A stretch of 18,973 nt of DNA from Bacillota bacterium (lineage in GTDB: Bacteria > Bacillota > Clostridia > Lachnospirales > Lachnospiraceae): positions 1 through 18,973 of the forward strand of contig JAFAFU010000056.1 in NCBI GenBank assembly GCA_023423335.1, given 5' to 3'. The notes under the pieces are model-generated. The model ran no database searches. It was not told the DNA's origin and saw nothing but the letters and a program-made list of their open reading frames with translations. A program made the position numbers and the translations under genes. Shown piece by piece: positions 13,542 to 18,973 of this stretch (position 1 is its first letter; each line of letters begins with the position of its first letter).

Positions 13542-14831
13542 ATGGATAAGATAATATTACTGAAAAGAACAGCAATCCAAAGTGTTGCGTTGATGATAGC
13601 GGTTATAACACTATCCTATGCCTTCCGCCAATATCATGGAGTTACGATATCTGCCAGAGACATTCACAGTGCGGAAGCCGCATCTATTTCAAATAAGGAT
13701 AATAAAACTTTGGAACCGGATACGGCTGCTGTTGACGATATTGACCGGATGGGTTTGCAGACGACAGGGGAAGAGCAGTCTCAGGTCTTAAAGTCATCCG
13801 GATGGCCGGAAAACTTTTCGGCTTTGGATTCTGAAATTATGGGTCAGCTGGGGAATAAGCTTCTTGTTATTAAAAAGCCTGCAGCGGATGGGCTTACTAT
13901 GACCTTAGAGGATTTGTACCTGACGAAAAGTGTTTTGATTAAATTTGGCAGTACACAGACAAGCCGAATGGACAGCTTAAGTATTGGGAGAATAAATGAG
14001 GGGGATATCTTTACCGGCGAACCGAATTTTAAAGAGCTGGAGGATATTATTACAAACCCGGATGATGGAACCGTTCAGACGGTTATCACAAAGGATTATG
14101 GAAGAGATATTGTCCATGGAATATCCTTTACTTACTCAGAGACTCCAGGGCTATATAATACGGAACTTTTGCTGGAACTGGATAATGTTTACGTACATAT
14201 CGTTATGGAAGACGATCAATACTATTATATCGGACTGAAAAAGCCCGCGGATGTTTATGACAGGATTGTTGTTCTGGATGCAGGACATGGCGGGAAGGAT
14301 GCCGGTGCATTGTCCAAGGATGAAACGGTATATGAGAAGAACGTAAATCTTAAGATATTACTTGAGCTAAAAGAACTTCTGGACAAAGAGAATATTAAGG
14401 TATATTATACAAGGCTTGCAGACGATAAGGTTTTCTTAAAACCCAGGGTTGGGTTGGCGAATGCGGTTGATTGTGATTTCTTCATCAGTATCCATTGCAA
14501 TGCAAATGGTTCCACCAGAGCGAGCGGTACCGAGATATATTATGTGGATACCGAATTTAAGCGGGTGAAGGCCGAAACTCTGGCTAAAATAATAAACGAA
14601 GAGCTTGGAAATACCATGCCCCTGACGAATAGAGGGCTGGTGGAGCGGAAGAAGGAGGATATTTATATTCTGAATCATGCCGTAGTACCGGCCATACTGA
14701 TAGAAACCGGATACATGACGAATCAGAAGGATCTTCAGTATCTTATTAAGGAGGGTAACCAGAAGGCAATTGCCCGGGCTATCTATACTGGTATCCTAAG
14801 AGCCTATGATGAATTATATCCAGCAAAGTGA
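13542..14831 (+). CDS. N-acetylmuramoyl-L-alanine amidase (Amidase_3)
   Basis: Cuts the bond between MurNAc and L-alanine in peptidoglycan, outside the membrane. About 429 residues: one membrane anchor or uncleaved signal (about 10-27), a long extracellular region (30-240) with no domain I recognise, and a zinc amidase domain from about 244 to the end. Zinc ligands and catalytic residues are seen: H249 in LDAGHGG, E265 in YEKNVN, H318 in SIHCNAN and E388 in IETGYMTN. The frame is open from 13494, but GGGAGG (13529-13534) sits 7 nt before the ATG at 13542, the likely start. It leads a run with the RdgB-type gene (15 bp downstream). It may act in cell division, sporulation or germination. Confidence 0.92.
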   Translation: MDKIILLKRTAIQSVALMIAVITLSYAFRQYHGVTISARDIHSAEAASISNKDNKTLEPDTAAVDDIDRMGLQTTGEEQSQVLKSSGWPENFSALDSEIMGQLGNKLLVIKKPAADGLTMTLEDLYLTKSVLIKFGSTQTSRMDSLSIGRINEGDIFTGEPNFKELEDIITNPDDGTVQTVITKDYGRDIVHGISFTYSETPGLYNTELLLELDNVYVHIVMEDDQYYYIGLKKPADVYDRIVVLDAGHGGKDAGALSKDETVYEKNVNLKILLELKELLDKENIKVYYTRLADDKVFLKPRVGLANAVDCDFFISIHCNANGSTRASGTEIYYVDTEFKRVKAETLAKIINEELGNTMPLTNRGLVERKKEDIYILNHAVVPAILIETGYMTNQKDLQYLIKEGNQKAIARAIYTGILRAYDELYPAK

Positions 14832-14846
14832 TGATCAGGAGACAAG

Positions 14847-15461
14847 ATGAAGAAGATAATTTTTGCGACATCAAATGAGGGTAAAATGAAGGAGATCAGA
14901 GCGATTCTTAAGGAACTGGACGTTGAGCTATTGTCTTTGAAAGACGCTGGATTAAGCCCTGAGATTGAAGAGAATGGTAAAACCTTTGAAGAGAACGCGA
15001 TAATAAAAGCCAGAGCAGTTTCCGACCTTACCGGGGAGGTAGTATTGGCGGATGATTCAGGAATAGAGGTAGACTATCTTGATAAAGCCCCCGGAGTATA
15101 CTCTGCACGATTTCTGGGAGAAGACACTTCCTATGCTATAAAAAACCAATATATTATAGATAAGCTGAGCGGTGTTGAAGGAGAGGCCAGAAGTGCCAGA
15201 TTCGTTTGCGTAATTGCCTGTGCGTTTCCGGAGGGAGAGATAATAACCAGAAGGGGCACTATCGAAGGCATCGTCGCAGAACAAATCAGCGGGGTTCATG
15301 GTTTTGGCTATGACCCGATTTTCTATGTTCCGGAATACGGATGCACCACTGCGGAGATGTCGCCGGAGCAAAAGAATGAGATCAGCCACAGAGGAAAGGC
15401 ATTAAGAGCCATGAAAGAGGTTATTTTGAAGCAGATATCATTACCGGGAGACGGCAGATGA
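14847..15461 (+). CDS. rdgB: XTP/dITP pyrophosphatase (RdgB/HAM1)
   Basis: Cleaves deaminated purine nucleotides (ITP, dITP, XTP) to monophosphates so they do not enter nucleic acids. 204 residues, the normal length. Clear family blocks are FATSNEGKMKEI (6-17), ENGKTFEENA with the metal-binding acidic residues, LADDSG (D69 and D70), GVHGFGYDPIFYVPEYG, and EKNEISHRGKAL near the end (here as QKNEISHRGKAL). AGGAG is 5 nt before the ATG. The stop overlaps the start of the next gene (ATGA), so they are translationally coupled, an arrangement common for this pair in clostridia. Confidence 0.96.
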   Translation: MKKIIFATSNEGKMKEIRAILKELDVELLSLKDAGLSPEIEENGKTFEENAIIKARAVSDLTGEVVLADDSGIEVDYLDKAPGVYSARFLGEDTSYAIKNQYIIDKLSGVEGEARSARFVCVIACAFPEGEIITRRGTIEGIVAEQISGVHGFGYDPIFYVPEYGCTTAEMSPEQKNEISHRGKALRAMKEVILKQISLPGDGR

Positions 15462-15943
15462 AGGTTTTGATTGTTAGTGATACCCATGGAAGAGAACAAT
15501 TATTGTTGAATACGATGAAAAAAGTAGGTCCGATTGACCTGCTGATCCATCTGGGGGATTTTGAAGGCGGAGAAGAATATATTAAGGAGATGGCGCCCTG
15601 CCCTACAGAGATGGTCTCTGGAAATAATGATTTCTTTAACGGACTTCCCAAGGAGAAGATAATCCTATTAGGTAAGTATTATATTATGCTGACCCATGGA
15701 CACAGGTACGGTGTTAATTCTGGCACCTATTCCGTTAAGGAGGCTGCGAGAAGGAATAAGGCAGATATTGTGATGTTTGGACATACCCATGTTCCTATGA
15801 TCGATTTAAGTGAAAATGTCTGGGCAATCAATCCGGGCAGTCTGGCACTTCCGAGGCAGCATGGCAGAATTCCTACTTTTATCATAATGGAGATTGATGA
15901 CCGGGGAGAAGCCCATTTTACTCTAAATTATTATAAAGAGTGA
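15458..15943 (+). CDS. YfcE/MJ0936-type metallophosphodiesterase
   Basis: 161 residues of the calcineurin-like fold, small bacterial branch. Metal ligands are in order: D8 and H10 (SDTHG), D34 (HLGDFEGG), N56 (SGNND), H80 (LTHGH) and H109/H111 (FGHTHVP). PGSLALPRQH (131-140) is the typical closing motif. The enzymes split phosphodiesters such as artificial or cyclic nucleotide esters; the physiological substrate is unknown. It overlaps the RdgB-type gene by 4 bp, and GGGAG (15448-15452) lies 5 nt before the start. Last gene of the amidase run; no strong terminator was seen before the tRNA promoter at 16047. Confidence 0.9.
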   Translation: MKVLIVSDTHGREQLLLNTMKKVGPIDLLIHLGDFEGGEEYIKEMAPCPTEMVSGNNDFFNGLPKEKIILLGKYYIMLTHGHRYGVNSGTYSVKEAARRNKADIVMFGHTHVPMIDLSENVWAINPGSLALPRQHGRIPTFIIMEIDDRGEAHFTLNYYKE

Positions 15944-16046
15944 TGGCAGGATATCTACGGAAAGCAATATAGAAAATTGTTCGAAAGGGCATATTTCCTT
16001 AATGTTCGGTATTTGCGGAAATGAAGAAAAAGATGTGAAAAAGATG

Positions 16047-16075
16047 TTGACAATACCGATATGCTATTATATAAT
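16047..16075 (+). promoter_or_regulatory. perfect sigma-A promoter of second tRNA cluster
   Basis: TTGACA at 16047-16052, 17-bp spacer, TATAAT at 16070-16075: a perfect consensus promoter. The transcript would begin near 16082, about 48 nt before tRNA-Pro. Such strength is usual for stable RNA genes. Confidence 0.9.
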
Positions 16076-16129
16076 AAATCTTGCGTCACGGCTGGAACGA
16101 GCGAAAAGCCTTGAAAATGCACAAGTTGT

Positions 16130-16204
16130 CGGGGTGTAGCGCAGCTTGGCTAGCGCGCTTGATTTGGGATCAAGAGGTCGCAGGTTCGAATCCTGTCACC
16201 CCGA
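16130..16204 (+). tRNA. tRNA-Pro (TGG)
   Basis: The acceptor CGGGGTG pairs with CACCCCG, and the anticodon stem CTTGA/TCAAG holds the loop TTTGGGA (anticodon TGG). CCA is not encoded. Confidence 0.95.
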
Positions 16205-16284
16205 TTATATACCTTATTTCAAGCGGGGCCATTCCTGAATAAACAGTTGGACGTATTAACATAATATAATAGAATATTTCCTAT

Positions 16285-16355
16285 GCGGGTGTAGTTCAAT
16301 GGTAGAACACTAGCCTTCCAAGCTAGATACGTGGGTTCGATTCCCATCACCCGCT
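16285..16355 (+). tRNA. tRNA-Gly (TCC)
   Basis: The acceptor GCGGGTG pairs with CACCCGC, and the anticodon stem CTAGC/GCTAG holds the loop CTTCCAA (anticodon TCC). The discriminator is T. CCA is not encoded. Confidence 0.95.
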
Positions 16356-16403
16356 TGATATCTGCCAGAAGTAGCTGTGCAGTGTATCGACCACTATATG
16401 TGT

Positions 16404-16477
16404 GTGCTAGTAGCTCAGTTGGATAGAGCAATGGCCTTCTAAGCCATGTGTCGGGGGTTCGAATCCCTTCTGGCACA
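16404..16477 (+). tRNA. tRNA-Arg (TCT)
   Basis: The acceptor GTGCTAG pairs with CTGGCAC (one G-U), and the anticodon stem ATGGC/GCCAT holds the loop CTTCTAA (anticodon TCT). CCA is not encoded. Confidence 0.95.
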
Positions 16478-16535
16478 TTTTTCATCTCAGTATGTATGTC
16501 AAGATGAAGAATTTGAAATATTATAATTAAATTAT

Positions 16536-16610
16536 GGTGGGTATAGCGCAGTTGGTTAGCGCGCCAGATTGTGGCTCTGGAGGCCAAGGGTTCGAATCCC
16601 TTTATCCACC
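16536..16610 (+). tRNA. tRNA-His (GTG)
   Basis: The acceptor GTGGGTA pairs with TATCCAC. The extra G at 16536 is the G-1 that marks tRNA-His and pairs with discriminator C (16610). The anticodon loop TTGTGGC gives anticodon GTG. CCA is not encoded. Confidence 0.95.
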
Positions 16611-16619
16611 CTGTCGAAT

Positions 16620-16661
16620 AATGAAAAGCTTTTCTTTTTTTCAGTGAAAAGACTTTTCATT
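16620..16661 (+). other. hairpin between tRNA-His and tRNA-Gln
   Basis: An A/T-rich inverted repeat (16620-16634 with about 16646-16661, one interior mismatch or bulge), with TTT on the 3' side. It may end part of the transcripts or guide processing between the two tRNAs. Confidence 0.5.
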
Positions 16662-16669
16662 TTCTCTAT

Positions 16670-16741
16670 TGGGCTATCGCCAAGCGGTAAGGCACAGGAC
16701 TTTGACTCCTGCAGTCGGTGGTTCGAATCCACCTAGCCCAG
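16670..16741 (+). tRNA. tRNA-Gln (TTG)
   Basis: The acceptor TGGGCTA pairs with TAGCCCA, and the anticodon stem CAGGA/TCCTG holds the loop CTTTGAC (anticodon TTG). The discriminator is G. CCA is not encoded. Confidence 0.95.
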
Positions 16742-16785
16742 TTGCTGGAGAAGTCTTCAGCAGAAATTTAAGTATATCCCAGCAA

Positions 16786-16897
16786 CTGGGCTTGCCCAGA
16801 TCGACGGAAACATTATTAAACTTTATCTTGGAGACTGGGGTTGCCCAGCTTGACGGAAATATTATTAAACTTTATCTCGGAGACTGGGATTGCCCAG
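16786..16897 (+). repeat. 49-bp tandem repeat with hairpin heads, 2.3 copies
   Basis: Unit 1 spans 16786-16834, unit 2 16835-16883, and a partial third 16884-16897. Each begins with CTGGG-N-TTG-CCCAG, a 5-bp stem with a 4-nt loop in which only the first loop base varies (C, G, A), followed in full units by an AT-rich tail reading GACGGAAA..ATTATTAAACTTTATCT. Full units differ at only five positions. Upstream, GTTGCTGG (16741-16748) and CCAGCAAC (16779-16786) form another inverted repeat. The region fills the long gap between tRNA-Gln and tRNA-Lys and does not look coding. Confidence 0.85.
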
Positions 16898-16904
16898 AAA
16901 TCAT

Positions 16905-16977
16905 GGGATATTAGCTCAGTCGGTAGAGCACTTGACTTTTAATCAAGGTGTCCCGGGTTCGAATCCCGGATATCTCA
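16905..16977 (+). tRNA. tRNA-Lys (TTT)
   Basis: The acceptor GGGATAT pairs with ATATCTC (one wobble), and the anticodon stem CTTGA/TCAAG holds the loop CTTTTAA (anticodon TTT). CCA is not encoded. Confidence 0.95.
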
Positions 16978-17009
16978 TTCATGGATGGTATTATTCATGA
17001 AATTATTTT

Positions 17010-17089
17010 GCGGATATGGCGGAACTGGCAGACGCGCTAGACTTAGGATCTAGTGGGAGACCGTGGGGGTTCGAGTCCCTTTATCCGCA
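17010..17089 (+). tRNA. tRNA-Leu (TAG)
   Basis: A class II tRNA. The acceptor GCGGATA pairs with TATCCGC, and the anticodon stem CTAGA/TCTAG holds the loop CTTAGGA (anticodon TAG). CCA is not encoded. It has a rather short variable arm for Leu. Last gene of the second cluster. Confidence 0.93.
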
Positions 17090-17114
17090 GTAAAGAAAAG
17101 GACATTTTTCATAC

Positions 17115-17147
17115 AATGAAAGCCACCTGCCACAGGTGGCTTTCATT
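17115..17147 (+). terminator. terminator of second tRNA cluster
   Basis: A perfect 15-bp stem (17115-17129 with 17133-17147) with a 3-nt loop. The descending arm carries TTTCATT and no clean T-run follows. It stands between the tRNA cluster and the convergent ATPase gene and may serve both strands. Confidence 0.75.
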
Positions 17148-17207
17148 ATATCTATGCCTAAAAAAGCCGATGAATAGAGGAGATGCGGATTTGCTGCTTT
17201 AGCAGTA

Positions 17208-18973
17208 TCATATCCATTCCCCATACCTGCGCATATATACCCTTTTCACAAGCTGAACGCACAGGAGATAACCTGCCAAAATTGCAGTTAACCATGGGAT
17301 AAATACAAGCGGCAGACGGTGCATATCAATGCCTATCGCGAAATCCGTAAAGCCAGTCACAAGTGCGGCCGCCGCTACAATAAGTGTGGACAGGAAAAGC
17401 GGTATGGACGGATTGCTTTGCAGGAATGGTATTTTTGCCGTGCGGATCATGTGGATGACCAGTACCTGAGATACCGTCCCGAACACAAACCATCCGCATT
17501 GAAACAACGGGGACAGTTCCATTCTGTTTGCACCGATGGCCCGCCACATGATTGCGAAGCATAAAATATCAAACACGGAACTAAGCGGTCCCATATAAGC
17601 CATAAAGGATTTGATGGAGTATGTTTCCCATTTGTGCGGCTTTTTTATATACTCCTTATCTACGCTGTCAAACGGTATCCCCATTTGAGAGAAATCGCAC
17701 AGCAGGTTTTGCGTCAATATCTGTACCGGCAGCATTGGTAAAAACGGCAGAAAGATGCTTGCCGCAATGACGGAGATCATGTTGCCAAAATTGCCGCTTG
17801 CCGCCATTTTAATATATTTGATGATGTTTCCGAAGGTGCGGCGCCCCTCGATGACGCCTTCTTCGAGTACCATCAAATCCTTTTCCAGCAGGATGATGTC
17901 GGCGGTTTCCTTGGCGATGTCCACGGCGCTGTCCACCGAAATTCCCACATCGGCCTGGCGCAGCGGAGGGGCGTCGTTAATGCCGTCTCCCATATAGCCA
18001 ACTGTATGTCCTGCCGTTTGAAAAGCTCTCACCACCCGTTCCTTTTGGGATGGAGACAACTTCGCAAACAAATCGCAGGTATTTATCGCATCCAATAATG
18101 CGGCGTCATCCATACGCTCTACATCGCGGCCGGTTATAAGGTGGGAGGTGTTTACGTCTACCTTGCTGCAAACCTTCAAGGCCACACCCTCGCTGTCTCC
18201 GGTGAGTACAACGGTGCGTACCCCGTGCTCCCGGAGCGTGGCAATCGCGGCTTTCGCACTTTCTTTAGGAGGGTCAAGGAAACCCACAAAGCCAATCAAA
18301 ACCATATCCCGTTCATCTGCCACACTGAAAACACCGCTGCCTGGAACCTGATTTTTCTGCGCAACGGCAATCATCCGCAGGCCATCGGCATTGTGCTTCT
18401 CATAAGTAGCCAAGGCCATACTCCGGGTTTCTTCATCGATGGGTAAAACGTGCCCGTTCATTTCCACAAAAGACGAGATTGCGATAATCTCTTCCACCGC
18501 ACCCTTTGTGATAAGCTGCCGTTTCCCGCTACTATCCGTTAAAACCACGCTCATTCTACGACGGGAGAAATCAAAGGGAATTTCATCCACACGGCTATAG
18601 CCCTTCAGTGTATTTTCCAGCCCGTTCTGTACAGCCCGATTGATAATGGCAAGGTCAATTAAATTTTTAAGGCCAGTCTGGAAATAGCTGTTGAGATATG
18701 CATGGCGAAGTATACGGGCGTCATCTTCGCCGTGGAGATTCATGTACTTTTCCAGTATGATCTTATCTTCCGTCAGTGTTCCGGTTTTATCGGTGCAAAG
18801 CACATCCATTTCTCCAAAGGTCTGTATTGCACCAAGTGTGCGGACAATAACCTTATGCTTTGACATGGAGACTGCACCCTTTGCCAATGTGGAGGTCATA
18901 ATGACGGGCAGCATTTCCGGCGTAAGCCCTACTGCGATGCTGATGGCAAAAAGCAAGGCGCTCGCCCATTCAC
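17208..18973 (-). CDS. mgtA: Mg2+-importing P-type ATPase, MgtA type, C-terminal part (partial)
   Basis: ATP-driven membrane transporter; about 587 of a usual ~900 residues lie in the window, the N-terminus beyond the right edge. The frame stays open to the last base (EWASALLFAISIAVGLTPEMLP), so the TTG at 18956 is not a start. Counting from 18956, the phosphorylated aspartate is D56 in CTDKTGTLT, TGD is at 252-254 and GDGINDAP at 323-330. LGAIQTFGEMDVLCTDKTGTLTEDK, and the ion-site sequence AVGLTPEMLP, are typical of MgtA/MgtB rather than Ca2+ or K+ pumps. Hydrophobic segments fill the C-terminal 200 residues. Sampled lines here reach about 58-62% GC against 35-48% elsewhere, which suggests a different origin. 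Converges on the tRNA cluster. Confidence 0.92.
   Translation of the reverse strand, partial: EWASALLFAISIAVGLTPEMLPVIMTSTLAKGAVSMSKHKVIVRTLGAIQTFGEMDVLCTDKTGTLTEDKIILEKYMNLHGEDDARILRHAYLNSYFQTGLKNLIDLAIINRAVQNGLENTLKGYSRVDEIPFDFSRRRMSVVLTDSSGKRQLITKGAVEEIIAISSFVEMNGHVLPIDEETRSMALATYEKHNADGLRMIAVAQKNQVPGSGVFSVADERDMVLIGFVGFLDPPKESAKAAIATLREHGVRTVVLTGDSEGVALKVCSKVDVNTSHLITGRDVERMDDAALLDAINTCDLFAKLSPSQKERVVRAFQTAGHTVGYMGDGINDAPPLRQADVGISVDSAVDIAKETADIILLEKDLMVLEEGVIEGRRTFGNIIKYIKMAASGNFGNMISVIAASIFLPFLPMLPVQILTQNLLCDFSQMGIPFDSVDKEYIKKPHKWETYSIKSFMAYMGPLSSVFDILCFAIMWRAIGANRMELSPLFQCGWFVFGTVSQVLVIHMIRTAKIPFLQSNPSIPLFLSTLIVAAAALVTGFTDFAIGIDMHRLPLVFIPWLTAILAGYLLCVQLVKRVYMRRYGEWI

Noticed and set aside
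16247..16270. Possible promoter between tRNA-Pro and tRNA-Gly
   Set aside because: TTGGAC and TATAAT are only 12 bp apart, too close for sigma-A.
16219..16587. Minus-strand open frame over tRNA-Gly, Arg and His
   Set aside because: Antisense reading of three tRNA genes (GIRTPDTWLRRPLLYPTELL is a well-known tRNA artefact).
16669..16914. Open frame across tRNA-Gln and the tandem repeat
   Set aside because: Begins inside tRNA-Gln and follows the 49-bp repeat only because the repeat happens to stay open; no ribosome site.
1..18973. CRISPR arrays, prophage genes or transposases
   Set aside because: No regular repeat-spacer pattern, and no phage, integrase or transposase protein was recognised in any frame.

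Overview
The window looks like chromosomal DNA of a low-to-moderate GC, spore-forming Firmicute, most likely a clostridium of the Lachnospiraceae type. The grounds are strong AGGAGG ribosome binding sites, sigma-A promoters with near-consensus boxes, tRNA genes without encoded CCA, and clostridial small families (a CD3324-like Mor-type regulator, a DUF4491-like protein, a HAAS/DUF1700 protein). The species cannot be named from the sequence alone.

Layout. Positions 1-80 are the 3' end of a 23S rRNA gene, with no 5S gene behind it. Seven tRNA genes follow (Asn, Glu, Met/Ile2, Asp, Val, Leu, Arg; 166-946), with a second promoter inside the cluster and a terminator at 969-1007. Next come an FNT-family channel gene (1111-1731) closed by a near-copy of that terminator, a frameshifted GNAT acetyltransferase (1949-2367), and a CDP-alcohol phosphatidyltransferase whose best start codon is ATT (2466-2996). 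A small cassette at 3101-5400 holds a Mor-like regulator fused to a decayed ParB-like domain, a THUMP-domain RNA methyltransferase, and a stand-alone protein with the intact form of that domain.

A terminator and an AT-rich control region (5512-5707) separate this from a likely redox/metal operon: DUF4491-like membrane protein, Fur/PerR-family regulator, polytopic membrane protein, monofunctional haem catalase and a DUF454/YbaN protein (5708-9130). Then come a structured spacer, a HAAS/DUF1700 membrane protein, an Asn-rich repeat protein behind a forespore-type (sigma-G-like) promoter, a one-domain rhodanese, and a second THUMP methyltransferase of the RlmL/YpsC type with its own promoter. A convergent monoacylglycerol-lipase-like hydrolase lies on the minus strand. 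A cell-wall amidase, an RdgB-type nucleotide pyrophosphatase and a YfcE-type phosphoesterase form a tight run at 13542-15943.

A perfect consensus promoter (16047-16075) starts the second tRNA cluster (Pro, Gly, Arg, His, Gln, Lys, Leu; 16130-17089), which carries a 49-bp tandem repeat between Gln and Lys and ends in a strong hairpin. The right edge is the C-terminal part of a minus-strand Mg2+-type P-type ATPase with clearly higher GC than the rest, running out of the window.

The best candidates for something undescribed are the ParB-like/THUMP methyltransferase cassette (3101-5400), the forespore-type Asn-rich repeat protein, and the tandem hairpin repeat inside the tRNA cluster. Product calls rest on motif recognition by eye; no database search was run.
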